DNA from: Bacteroidales bacterium
GTDB taxonomy: Bacteria; Bacteroidota; Bacteroidia; Bacteroidales; WCHB1-69
Assembly (NCBI GenBank): GCA_012838875.1
Contig: DUOL01000135.1
Location: 1-19,958 of the forward strand
DNA length: 19,958 nucleotides
Reading direction: 5' to 3'
This document shows, one piece after another, positions 6,873 to 14,475 of the stretch. Each line of letters opens with the position of its first letter. Position 1 is the stretch's first letter. The notes under the pieces are model-generated. The model was given only the letters and a program-made list of their open reading frames with translations, did not search any database and was not told the DNA's origin. A program made the position numbers and the translations under genes.

Positions 6873-7823
6873 TTAAATAGGAGGAGTGAATTTTGCCCCC
6901 TGATGAGTCATTTTTTTTTCTAACATTTTTTCAATTTTCTGCAAAATAGTGTCGTAACGTATTGTTCCCCACTGATTTACTGCTAAAAATCGTGGCGGCA
7001 CCTCCCCTGCCATTCGTTCTATCACAAATTTCGGATTTAACAACTCCAGATAGTCGGTTATAAAATCGATATAGCTTTCCAAAGAGAAGATGTGAAAATC
7101 TGTCGGATTCTGCGAAAACTCTTTCTCCATCGCCGTATTTTTGATAATTTGAAGTTGATGAAATTTCAAACTATGTAGCGGCAACGAATTGATTTTATGA
7201 ACATCCTCCACCCAATCTGCCGGCTTCTCTTTAGGAAGACCGAAAATAAAATGTGCTCCTACGTGAATGCCGCGTTTTGTCGTCTCCTCGATAGCCCGAA
7301 TCGCTTGCTCGAAAGTATGCCCGCGATTAATTCGTTGCAACGTTTCATTCCGACAAGATTCGACACCATACTCTATAGAAATGAACATTTTCTGCTGTAA
7401 TTCTGCAAAATAGTCTAACTTTTCGTTATCTATACAGTCGGGACGAGTCCCAATAACCAAACCTTTGATATAGGGAGTTTCGATTGCCTGTCGGTAAATC
7501 TTTTTCAAATCTTCCAACGGCGCGTAAGTATTTGAATAGGCTTGAAAATAGGCAAAGTAGTTCTCTGCTCGTCTATACCTATTTTTATGAAATTCAATTC
7601 CTTCTTGCAATTGCTGCGCAATACTTTTAGAAGCAAGGCAATAGGAGGGATTAAACGCAGAATTGACACAATAGGTACAGCCGCCAACGCCCACCGTTCC
7701 ATCACGATTTGGACAAGTAAAACCTGCATCAATAGCCAATTTTTGAACACGCCCACCGAATTTAGTCTGTAAAAAACGTTTATACGAGTTAAATCTTCGC
7801 GAATCTCCCCAGTAATAGAGCAT
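6873..7823 (-). CDS. yhcC: Radical SAM protein, TIGR01212 (YhcC) family
   Basis: 316 residues, normal for the family. The N-terminal part holds 'IDAGFTCPNRDGTVGVGGCTYC', in which Cys37, Cys49 and Cys52 form the spaced cysteine set expected to bind the radical-SAM 4Fe-4S cluster in this group (CX11CX2C instead of CX3CX2C). Further family signatures are 'GTRPDCIDNEKLDYF', 'YGVESCRNETLQRINRGH' and 'GAHFIFGLPKE'. The protein is a predicted cytoplasmic SAM-dependent radical enzyme whose substrate is not established, to my knowledge. ATG at 7823 gives the MLYYWGDSRRFNSY opening typical of homologues. The gene is divergent from asparaginase and has its own -7 box at 7860-7867. Repeat copy B lies 106 bases beyond its stop. 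Confidence 0.9.
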   Translation of the reverse strand: MLYYWGDSRRFNSYKRFLQTKFGGRVQKLAIDAGFTCPNRDGTVGVGGCTYCVNSAFNPSYCLASKSIAQQLQEGIEFHKNRYRRAENYFAYFQAYSNTYAPLEDLKKIYRQAIETPYIKGLVIGTRPDCIDNEKLDYFAELQQKMFISIEYGVESCRNETLQRINRGHTFEQAIRAIEETTKRGIHVGAHFIFGLPKEKPADWVEDVHKINSLPLHSLKFHQLQIIKNTAMEKEFSQNPTDFHIFSLESYIDFITDYLELLNPKFVIERMAGEVPPRFLAVNQWGTIRYDTILQKIEKMLEKKMTHQGAKFTPPI

Positions 7824-7859
7824 ACAATTTTTATATTTATTTTGTCTTCAATTAAAAAA

Positions 7860-7867
7860 CAAAAATA
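7860..7867 (-). promoter_or_regulatory. Candidate -7 box for the yhcC-like gene
   Basis: The minus strand reads TATTTTTG, a match to TAnnTTTG, 36 bases before the ATG at 7823. A T-run about 20 bases upstream could serve as the -33 element. It forms a divergent pair with the box at 7936-7943. Confidence 0.5.
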
Positions 7868-7935
7868 CAACAAAAATTGAAAAAAATGGGTGGACTAAAA
7901 GGTGATAAAGGTTTTAAAAAATCAAAAAATAATAC

Positions 7936-7943
7936 TATTTTTG
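7936..7943 (+). promoter_or_regulatory. Candidate -7 box for asparaginase
   Basis: TATTTTTG fits TAnnTTTG, with GTTTT about 20 bases upstream as a weak -33 element. The leader to the ATG at 8019 would be about 70 bases. No stable leader structure was seen. Confidence 0.5.
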
Positions 7944-8018
7944 CCAACAATTAACCTTAATGTGAATAACGCTCTTTATTATATAAATATGTAGTAAAGT
8001 CGATTAAAAGGGGCAAAA

Positions 8019-9065
8019 ATGAAACGAAAAATCTTGCTTATTTATACAGGCGGAACTATTGGCATGGTGCAAAATGCAGAAACCGGTGCTTTGGAAGTGT
8101 TTAATTTTAAAGACATTTATACGCTCTTACCGATGCTTAGGCTCATCGAAGCCCACATTGATTTTTACGCATTGTTGCCACTCATTGATTCAGCAGACAC
8201 CAATCCCAATTTTTGGATTCGATTGGCGAAATTAATAGAAGAAAAATATGACTCCTATGATGGGTTTGTGATATTACACGGAACTGATACCATGTCATTT
8301 ACAGCTTCAGCACTCAGTTTTCTATTAGAAAATTTAGCAAAGCCCATTATTTTAACCGGTTCTCAATTACCGTTGGGTGTTTTACGAAGCGACGGACGCG
8401 ACAATATTATAAATTCCATTGAAATAGCTGCCAGTTATGGTAAAAATGAACCTTGCGTGCCTGAAGTTTGCCTCTATTTTGACAATTCACTTTTTCGCGG
8501 AAATAGAACCTATAAAGATAATGTAAGAACATTTAATGCTTTTTCCTCCTCAAATTATCCAAAATTAGCCGAGGTCGGCGTCAATATTAAATATAATTAT
8601 GATGCTATTATGCCGTGCCCGAAGGATAAAAAATTAAAACTTAAAGTTCATACACAATTAGATAACCGAGTTGCGATTCTTAAATTATATCCCGGTATCA
8701 GGTTGGAAAATGTAGAGGCGATACTTTCTGTTCCCGATTTAAAAGCGGTTGTTATGGAGACCTTTGGTTCGGGGAATGCTCCCGGCGATCCTGCTTTTAT
8801 CGCCTTGCTCAAAAAAGCGATTGAACGCGGCGTGGTCATTGTAAGCGTAACACAATGCAAAGGTGGCGGGGCTGTCGAAATAGGAAAGTATGCGTCGAGT
8901 TTTGCCTTAGGAGAAATCGGCGTAGTGAGTGGTTTTGATATTACCACCGAAGCGGCTATTACAAAATTGATGTTTTTACTTGGGACTAATATTTCAAAAC
9001 AGGAATTAATTGCCTCTATGCAACAGTCTCTTCGTGGAGAAATGACCAATCCGCAAGGAAAATGA
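8019..9065 (+). CDS. ansA: Type I (cytoplasmic) L-asparaginase
   Basis: 348 residues, hydrolysing L-asparagine to aspartate and ammonia. The N-terminus has no signal peptide and opens MKRKILLIYTGGTIGMV, where Thr13 corresponds to the first catalytic threonine. The second active-site pair is in HGTDTM (Thr89, Asp90), and Lys166 in 'FRGNRTYKDN' completes the catalytic set. Other signatures are 'ILTGSQLPLGVLRSDGRDN' and 'METFGSGNAPGD'. Length and lack of an export signal place it with the AnsA type rather than periplasmic AnsB. An ATG preceded by 'AAAAGGGGCAAAA' gives a passable ribosome-binding site. It is followed by tRNA-Ser about 100 bases later, with no clear terminator between them. Confidence 0.94.
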   Translation: MKRKILLIYTGGTIGMVQNAETGALEVFNFKDIYTLLPMLRLIEAHIDFYALLPLIDSADTNPNFWIRLAKLIEEKYDSYDGFVILHGTDTMSFTASALSFLLENLAKPIILTGSQLPLGVLRSDGRDNIINSIEIAASYGKNEPCVPEVCLYFDNSLFRGNRTYKDNVRTFNAFSSSNYPKLAEVGVNIKYNYDAIMPCPKDKKLKLKVHTQLDNRVAILKLYPGIRLENVEAILSVPDLKAVVMETFGSGNAPGDPAFIALLKKAIERGVVIVSVTQCKGGGAVEIGKYASSFALGEIGVVSGFDITTEAAITKLMFLLGTNISKQELIASMQQSLRGEMTNPQGK

Positions 9066-9141
9066 GGAGTGATTTCATAATTATTTATAGAATAAATAAA
9101 ATAAAAAAACAATAAAACGAATTTTGATTTTAAATTTTTTG

Positions 9142-9149
9142 TAATTTAG
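9142..9149 (+). promoter_or_regulatory. Possible -7 box for tRNA-Ser
   Basis: TAATTTAG differs from TAnnTTTG at one position and lies 20 bases before the mature tRNA end. An upstream TTTTG at 9122-9126 is closer than usual (15 bases). The tRNA could instead be read through from ansA. Confidence 0.3.
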
Positions 9150-9168
9150 CACCCGCAAAAAATTTGCA

Positions 9169-9256
9169 GGAGAGATGGCCGAGTGGTTGAAGGCGCACGC
9201 CTGGAAAGTGTGTAAATGCCGAAAGCGTTTCAAGGGTTCGAATCCCTTTCTCTCCG
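9169..9256 (+). tRNA. tRNA-Ser (anticodon GGA)
   Basis: An 88-base class II tRNA. The acceptor arms GGAGAGA (9169-9175) and TCTCTCC (9249-9255) pair perfectly, followed by discriminator G at 9256, as expected for serine. The anticodon stem CACGC/GTGTG encloses the loop CTGGAAA with GGA at 9203-9205, reading UCC and UCU codons. A long variable arm follows, and then the T arm AAGGG-TTCGAAT-CCCTT. The 3' CCA is not encoded (GCAG follows), so it must be added after transcription. Confidence 0.96.
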
Positions 9257-9330
9257 CAGATAAAAAACTGATAAACAACAAATTATAAACATAAAAAGAA
9301 AATTAAATTTTAAACCAATTAAAAAAATCT

Positions 9331-10137
9331 ATGAAAAAATTAATTGCTTTATTCAGCATTATAGGTTTCTTAACCTTCGGAATGGCAAATGTAATATTTG
9401 CACAAAACAATGACAAAAATGTAAAAACTGAGGAAACAACTGTCGAAAATGAAGAAGAGGCTGTTGCAGCAGCTCCGCTGTTGGAAGACGGAGACGAAGT
9501 TGTAGAGCAAAGTTTACACTATGTTTTAAAAGACAAATTTATTCAAGGGGGTGCTTTATGGATGTCTCCTATCCTAATCTGTCTTGTTCTAGGTTTAGCA
9601 CTTGTTATTGAACGTATTTTTTATTTGAATTTAGCCAGTGTGAACTCTAAAAAGTTATTAAGTAAGATAGAAGAAGCTATCAAAACCGGCGGTACAGAAA
9701 AGGCAAAAGCTCTTTGTAGAGATACAAAAGGACCATTAGCCGGAGTATTTTATCAAGGTCTTGATAGAGTTGACGAAGGTATTGAATCTGTAGAAAAAGC
9801 TGTTGTTTCTTACGGAGGCGTTCAAATGAGCAAATTAGAAAATAATCTTAGCTGGATTTCACTTTTCTTAGCTTTATCACCGATGTTAGGATTTGCCGGT
9901 ACGGTTGTAGGTATGGTTCAAGCATTTGACGACATTGAAAAAGCCGGAGACATTTCCCCAACTATTGTTGCCGGGGGTATGAAAGTTGCTCTTTTAACTA
10001 CCGTATTCGGTCTTTTCTCTGCTATGATTCTCCAAGTATTTTATAATTATATCCTTTCCAAAATTGACTCTATTGTCAACGATATGGAAGATGCGACAAT
10101 CACATTTATGGATATTCTTATCAGAAATAACAAATAA
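9331..10137 (+). CDS. MotA/TolQ/ExbB proton-channel protein
   Basis: 268 residues. A signal-peptide-like or first-TM segment (MKKLIALFSIIGFLTFGMAN, then VIFAQ) is followed by an acidic, Glu-rich stretch (about 26-60). The ExbB core comes next, with TM helices at about 76-97, 172-196 and 210-240. The hallmark 'GFAGTVVGMVQAF' is at 187-199, and the second conserved helix contains 'GGMKVALLTTVFGLFSA'. With ExbD partners it should form the inner-membrane proton channel that powers TonB-dependent uptake or a related trans-envelope machine. It is the first gene of a four-gene operon, 14 bases ahead of the next. The N-terminal extension is common in Bacteroidota homologues, to my recollection. Confidence 0.9.
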   Translation: MKKLIALFSIIGFLTFGMANVIFAQNNDKNVKTEETTVENEEEAVAAAPLLEDGDEVVEQSLHYVLKDKFIQGGALWMSPILICLVLGLALVIERIFYLNLASVNSKKLLSKIEEAIKTGGTEKAKALCRDTKGPLAGVFYQGLDRVDEGIESVEKAVVSYGGVQMSKLENNLSWISLFLALSPMLGFAGTVVGMVQAFDDIEKAGDISPTIVAGGMKVALLTTVFGLFSAMILQVFYNYILSKIDSIVNDMEDATITFMDILIRNNK

Positions 10138-10151
10138 AGAGGATTTTTAAG

Positions 10152-11090
10152 ATGAAAAAAATAATTAATATTATCATATTTACCGTTGCCGGACTCTCAT
10201 GTCTATTAGCATTAATTTTTGTCGGCGTGTACAAAGACGACAAAACGCTGTACGACGAAGTGGGTTTGGTAAAAGAGAAAAATCCACAAATTATAGAGGA
10301 TTTTCTCACGGTAACTCCAGACAACCTTCCCGAGTATATTGCAGAAAATCAAAAAGTTGCTAATGAGCTGGCGGCTGATTTAAAAGAGAAACAGCTCCCG
10401 AAAGATATTTTATATACTTACATTTCAAATTTAAGCGAACTTACTGCAGAAACATTTCCGGATTTTAAGAATACGTTTCCAACTTATTCTAAATCTATGC
10501 TTGCCAGAGGCGAAATTGCAAAAACCTATACAGACGGCTTTAATGCAATCAATGAGTTTAGTGAACTAAACGGTTATATTAATACGTTAAATGAGGAGTA
10601 TGTCCTTCTAAAGCAAAGCTACATCACTGATAAAGAACATCTTAGGGCATTAAACTCCTTTCTAGGAAGAACTTCGCTTATTGCTGAAACGGTTTCCAAA
10701 ACAAAGCAGAGTAATCAGATTCTTGAACTGCAAGAAGCTATAGTATCATCAACGAAAGCAGCTAAATTATTAAATTTAAGTATCGCTTTCTTTTACGTAA
10801 CACTTTTTGCGGCTATTGTATTCGCTATCTTATTTGCTTTATTCCAAATTTTTGCAAATATCAAGCAATCTTATCAGGTTTTTATAGCTATTGCAATCAT
10901 GGCTATTCTTATTTTTATAGCTTATTTAGTATCGTCTTCCGACTTAACTGCCTCAGCTATCAAGATGGGACTTACAAGTTCACAAATAAAAATGATTGGA
11001 GCTGGTGTTATCACTTGTTACGTATTCTTTTTTGCTGCTATACTCTCAATCATTATCAGTTGGATTATTAATTTGTTCAAAAAAATATAA
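10152..11090 (+). CDS. Unknown four-TM protein of the ExbB/ExbD operon
   Basis: 312 residues, no recognised domain. Predicted topology is one N-terminal helix (about 5-26), a largely helical soluble region of about 180 residues (27-207, Glu/Lys-rich, weak coiled-coil character), then three C-terminal helices (about 208-234, 240-262 and 282-308) ending in LFKKI. The soluble part would lie in the periplasm if the positive N-terminus (MKK) stays inside. It sits between the ExbB-like gene (14-base gap) and the first ExbD gene (5-base gap), so co-expression is nearly certain. The position suggests an extra subunit of the proton-channel complex. The function is not known to me. Confidence 0.8.
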   Translation: MKKIINIIIFTVAGLSCLLALIFVGVYKDDKTLYDEVGLVKEKNPQIIEDFLTVTPDNLPEYIAENQKVANELAADLKEKQLPKDILYTYISNLSELTAETFPDFKNTFPTYSKSMLARGEIAKTYTDGFNAINEFSELNGYINTLNEEYVLLKQSYITDKEHLRALNSFLGRTSLIAETVSKTKQSNQILELQEAIVSSTKAAKLLNLSIAFFYVTLFAAIVFAILFALFQIFANIKQSYQVFIAIAIMAILIFIAYLVSSSDLTASAIKMGLTSSQIKMIGAGVITCYVFFFAAILSIIISWIINLFKKI

Positions 11091-11095
11091 ACAAC

Positions 11096-11671
11096 ATGGC
11101 AAGGAAAACTCCCGGAATTAACACCGGTTCAATGGCAGACATCTCTTTCTTGTTGTTAACTTTCTTCTTGTTAACCTCTTCTATCAGTACGGAACAAGGG
11201 ATACACAGAAGATTACCCCCTCCAAAAAAGGATACGGAAAAAACAATTGTGGATATTAATAAACGTAATGTCCTCAACGTAATGGTGAATTTCAACGATG
11301 CTGTATGGGTGAATGGACAAGAGATATTGTTGACACAACTGAAAGATAAGGCTGTAGAATTTTTAGAAAATCCTACAAACTCGAATACACTGCCCGAGAA
11401 AGAGATTATTCAAATTGATAACATGGGGGAATACCCCGTATCTAAAGGAGTAATCTCACTTACAAATGACCAGAGTACTACATATAATATGTATGTACAA
11501 GTACAAAATGAGTTAGAAAAGGCAGTTAATGAGCTTCGTGATAAAGTTTCCTTAAACTATTTTGGGAAGAAGTTTGATAACCTTGATACTGCTAGTCGAA
11601 AGGCTATTCAAAAAGCCGTTCCAATGAATATTTCAGAAGCTCCACCAATAGATTATAGTAAAACGGAATAA
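11096..11671 (+). CDS. ExbD-family biopolymer transport protein (first copy)
   Basis: 191 residues. The short cytoplasmic N-terminus 'MARKTPGINTGSMADISFLL' leads directly into a single TM helix. Asp15 in 'SMADISFLLLTFFLLTSS' is the conserved membrane aspartate that carries protons in ExbD/TolR/MotB-type proteins. The remainder is a periplasmic domain, longer than in E. coli ExbD (141 residues). The extra sequence includes an acidic insert around 100-140. It should pair with the ExbB-like subunit encoded upstream. It starts 5 bases after the unknown TM protein and is followed 12 bases later by a second ExbD. Confidence 0.9.
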   Translation: MARKTPGINTGSMADISFLLLTFFLLTSSISTEQGIHRRLPPPKKDTEKTIVDINKRNVLNVMVNFNDAVWVNGQEILLTQLKDKAVEFLENPTNSNTLPEKEIIQIDNMGEYPVSKGVISLTNDQSTTYNMYVQVQNELEKAVNELRDKVSLNYFGKKFDNLDTASRKAIQKAVPMNISEAPPIDYSKTE

Positions 11672-11683
11672 AATAAAAGAATT

Positions 11684-12178
11684 ATGGGACGTTTCAAAAC
11701 AGGTGAAAAAAAAGATGTTCCGGAAATAAACACCGGTTCAATGTCAGATATTATTTTTATGTTCTTATTCTTCTTTATGGTTATTACCAATATGCGTGAA
11801 GCAACACTAAAGGTACGTTTCGAACCTCCTTTGGCGTCAGAAGTGCAGAAATTGGAAAAAAAATCCTTAGTCGCCAACATCTATATCGGCGCTCCTTTGG
11901 GCAAAAATGAAAATACTTTGCCCCCCGGCAAAGTATCCGTACAACTCAATGACCAAACCATTAAAGCAGAAGACCTAGTCGAAGACGTTAAAGATTTTAT
12001 CGGAACGGAAAGAGAATCACGCTCCGAAGCCGATAAAGCAAAACTAACTTTCTCACTTAAAGTTGATAAAAATGTTCAAATGCGCTACGTGAACACCATC
12101 AAACAAGAACTACGAAATAATAATGCATTAAAAATAAATTATGCAACAGGGAAAAAATCCGACATGAAATTAAAATAG
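11684..12178 (+). CDS. ExbD-family biopolymer transport protein (second copy)
   Basis: 164 residues. The N-terminus ends in 'EINTGSMSDIIFMFLFFFMV', with the conserved membrane aspartate at Asp22, followed by one TM helix and a periplasmic domain. It shares the INTGSM-D motif with the first ExbD but differs elsewhere, so the two probably form a heteromeric pair, or serve different partners, rather than being a recent duplication. It is the last gene of the operon; a hairpin terminator follows at 12212-12239. No TonB gene is present downstream. Confidence 0.9.
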   Translation: MGRFKTGEKKDVPEINTGSMSDIIFMFLFFFMVITNMREATLKVRFEPPLASEVQKLEKKSLVANIYIGAPLGKNENTLPPGKVSVQLNDQTIKAEDLVEDVKDFIGTERESRSEADKAKLTFSLKVDKNVQMRYVNTIKQELRNNNALKINYATGKKSDMKLK

Positions 12179-12211
12179 TTCATTCGTATTTTCTTTCTCT
12201 AATAACAACAT

Positions 12212-12239
12212 AAAAGTGGCGGCTTTGGTCGCCCTTTTT
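12212..12239 (+). terminator. Intrinsic terminator of the ExbB/ExbD operon
   Basis: AAAAG-T-GGCG pairs with CGCC-CTTTT around an eight-base loop (one bulged T), followed by a run of T. It lies 33 bases after the stop of the second ExbD gene and just before yicC, which makes yicC the start of a new transcript. Confidence 0.85.
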
Positions 12240-12256
12240 TATAAAAATAAAATTCT

Positions 12257-13132
12257 ATGATAAAATCGATGACCGGTTTTGGGAAAACAGAAATCATTAT
12301 TCCGGATAGAGTTATTGTAATTGAAATTAAAACGCTAAATAGCAAACAATTAGACCTAAACTGCCGACTTGCCTCTCTATTTCGTGAAAAGGAGAACGAA
12401 ATTCGACAACTTCTCACGAAAGAATTAACGCGTGGGAAAATTGATATCTCTATCTATTTTGATAAAAGTAGTAAAATTAAGCCCCTTGAGATTAATAAGG
12501 AGATAGCAAAACAATATTTCACCACCTTACAAGAATTATCGGAATATGTTGGCAACAATCAAGAAACCGACATTTTCAGCCATCTCCTATCTATTCCCGA
12601 AATTATGAGTTCTGCACCGGAAGAACTTAGCGACGAGCTTTGGCAGCAAATTTTCCCGGCGATTAAGGAAACTTGCGACAAAGTAAACGAGTGTAGAAAA
12701 ATAGAAGGAGAAGTATTAGCTGACGATTTTATAAAACGAATTAACAAGATTGAATCTCTTCTCTGCGATATAGAACCGTACGAGGAAAATAGAATTATCA
12801 ATCAAAAAAAGAAATTCATAGAATCGTTAGAGAAAAACTTAAAACAAACAGAATACGACTTAAATCGCCTTGAGCAAGAGTTGATATATTTTTTAGAAAA
12901 GCTGGATATAACTGAAGAAAAAGTACGACTCCGTAAACATTGTCGCTATTTCATTGAAACATTAAATAATGAATCATTGAATGGTAAAAAACTAGGGTTT
13001 ATCGTGCAAGAATGTAATCGCGAAATTAATACGATAGGCTCAAAATGCAATGACTTTGAGATACAACGCATTGTCGTTAACATGAAAGACGAGGTGGAAA
13101 AGTTAAAAGAACAACTTGCAAACATTTTGTAA
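12257..13132 (+). CDS. yicC: YicC family protein (endoribonuclease-type)
   Basis: 291 residues, the usual size. The start MIKSMTGFGKTEI is the family signature and fixes the initiation codon. The N-terminal YicC domain (about 1-155) is followed by a charged helical region and a C-terminal DUF1732 domain ('ITEEKVRLRKHCRYFIETLN', 'GKKLGFIVQECNREINTIGSK'). Members are reported as endoribonucleases acting on small RNAs or mRNAs in the cytoplasm. In many bacteria yicC is next to gmk; here der follows after 10 bases. It lies directly after the operon terminator, and I did not find a good -7 box in the short gap. Confidence 0.92.
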   Translation: MIKSMTGFGKTEIIIPDRVIVIEIKTLNSKQLDLNCRLASLFREKENEIRQLLTKELTRGKIDISIYFDKSSKIKPLEINKEIAKQYFTTLQELSEYVGNNQETDIFSHLLSIPEIMSSAPEELSDELWQQIFPAIKETCDKVNECRKIEGEVLADDFIKRINKIESLLCDIEPYEENRIINQKKKFIESLEKNLKQTEYDLNRLEQELIYFLEKLDITEEKVRLRKHCRYFIETLNNESLNGKKLGFIVQECNREINTIGSKCNDFEIQRIVVNMKDEVEKLKEQLANIL

Positions 13133-13142
13133 AATAGGAAAG

Positions 13143-14456
13143 ATGAGTAATATAGTTGCCTTAGTAGGGAGACCGAATGTAGGAAAATCAACATTTTTTA
13201 ATCGCTTGACACAAACTCGCGAAGCTATTGTCGATTCCATATCGGGAGTAACTCGCGACCGGAATTACGGGAAAGCACATTGGCTCAATTATGAATTTTC
13301 CGTCATTGATACGGGTGGATACATTCTCAACTCTAATGACGTTTTTGAAGCCGAAATTCAAAAACAGGTCGTTCTCGCTATTGAAGAGGCTGACGTCATC
13401 ATTTTTATGGTTGACGGACGCGAAGGAGTTAGCTCGCTTGATTCTGAGGTCATACAACTCCTCAGACGTTCGGAAAAACCTTTTTATCTTGCCGTTAATA
13501 AAATAGATTCACCGTCAAATTATCTTGAACATACGGAATTTTATTCGCTCGGAGTTGATAATATTTTTCCAATTTCTGCCATTTCCGGTAGCGGTACGGG
13601 CGAACTACTTGATGAAGTTGTCAAACATTTTTCCTTGATTGAAGATGAAGACGAAGAACTTGAAAAGCTACCGAAAATCTCTGTCGTGGGGCGTCCCAAC
13701 GTTGGCAAATCTTCACTTATCAACGCTTTTTTAGGGCACGAACGCCACATTGTAACGCCTATTGCAGGAACAACCCGAGACGCAATTTTTACTCGCTACA
13801 ATAGCTTTGGGTTCGATTTTTATCTCATTGACACTGCCGGACTAAGGAAAAAAGGAAAAATAGATGAAAACTTGGAGTTTTATTCTGTCATGCGTACTGT
13901 ACGTGCCATCGAAAAAAGCGATGTTTGCATCCTCATGGCTGATATTTCACAAGGATTTGATGCCCAAGATTTGAATATATTTAGCCTTGCCGCACGAAAT
14001 AGAAAAGGAATCGTACTTGTCTTAAATAAATGGGATTTAGTAGATAAAGACCACAAAACACATAAGACCATCGAAGAGAATATTCGTCAAAAAATAGCTC
14101 CCTTTACCGATGTTCCTATTATCTTCACTTCCGTTATAAATAAACAACGAATTTTCAAAGTTCTTGAAACGGCGACCCAAGTCTATAAAAACAGAGAATT
14201 TCGCGTCCCTACTTCGCAACTTAACGATATTATGTTACCGATTATTAAAGAAAATCCTCCACCAATTAATAAAGATAAGGTAATTAGAATTAAATATGTT
14301 ACACAACTTCCTACACCTTTTCCCGCCTTTGCTTTCTTTTGCAACTTACCACAGTACGTTAAAGAAAATTATAAAAGATTCTTAGAAAATCAACTCCGCA
14401 AACATTGGAATTTTGAAGGTGTTCCTATTGAAATCTATTTTAGAAAAAAATCGTAA
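13143..14456 (+). CDS. der: Ribosome biogenesis GTPase Der
   Basis: 437 residues with two tandem GTPase domains and a C-terminal KH-like domain, the Der/EngA layout. The first domain has GRPNVGKST (9-17), DTGGY and NKID. The second has GRPNVGKSS (about 183-191), DTAGLRKKGK and NKWD. The linker between them is acidic ('EDEDEELEKLP'). Der acts in 50S ribosomal subunit assembly. A longer frame begins at 13116, but the ATG at 13143 is preferred: it gives MSNIVALVGRPNVGKST, as in homologues, and has an AGGAAAG ribosome-binding site right before it, whereas the earlier ATG lies inside the end of yicC. Co-transcription with yicC is likely. Confidence 0.96.
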   Translation: MSNIVALVGRPNVGKSTFFNRLTQTREAIVDSISGVTRDRNYGKAHWLNYEFSVIDTGGYILNSNDVFEAEIQKQVVLAIEEADVIIFMVDGREGVSSLDSEVIQLLRRSEKPFYLAVNKIDSPSNYLEHTEFYSLGVDNIFPISAISGSGTGELLDEVVKHFSLIEDEDEELEKLPKISVVGRPNVGKSSLINAFLGHERHIVTPIAGTTRDAIFTRYNSFGFDFYLIDTAGLRKKGKIDENLEFYSVMRTVRAIEKSDVCILMADISQGFDAQDLNIFSLAARNRKGIVLVLNKWDLVDKDHKTHKTIEENIRQKIAPFTDVPIIFTSVINKQRIFKVLETATQVYKNREFRVPTSQLNDIMLPIIKENPPPINKDKVIRIKYVTQLPTPFPAFAFFCNLPQYVKENYKRFLENQLRKHWNFEGVPIEIYFRKKS

Positions 14457-14461
14457 CTTTG
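14454..14461 (+). promoter_or_regulatory. Candidate -7 box overlapping the der stop codon
   Basis: TAACTTTG matches TAnnTTTG; its first three bases are the TAA stop of der. The next ATG is at 14476, leaving a leader of only a few bases. A TTG at 14428-14430 is a -33 candidate with somewhat long spacing (23 bases). It suggests the downstream dehydratase has its own promoter. Confidence 0.5.
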
Positions 14462-14475
14462 CTTTTTAATTTGCA

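Noticed and set aside
7505..7873. 122-codon frame overlapping the start of the yhcC-like gene
   Set aside because: Same strand but a different frame from the radical SAM protein, whose cysteine motif and family start are clear; the alternative translation shows no family features.
8648..9112. 154-codon minus-strand frame opposite the end of ansA
   Set aside because: It is antisense to a clear asparaginase with intact motifs; its Ser/Thr/Pro-rich translation has no recognisable domain.
11096..12178. Recent tandem duplication of exbD
   Set aside because: The two ExbD proteins share only the short INTGSM-D region and general layout; length and periplasmic sequence differ, so they are long-diverged paralogues.
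13116..13142. Nine-codon N-terminal extension of Der
   Set aside because: It starts inside the yicC coding end, lacks a ribosome-binding site, and does not match the MSNIVALVGRPNVGKST opening usual for Der.
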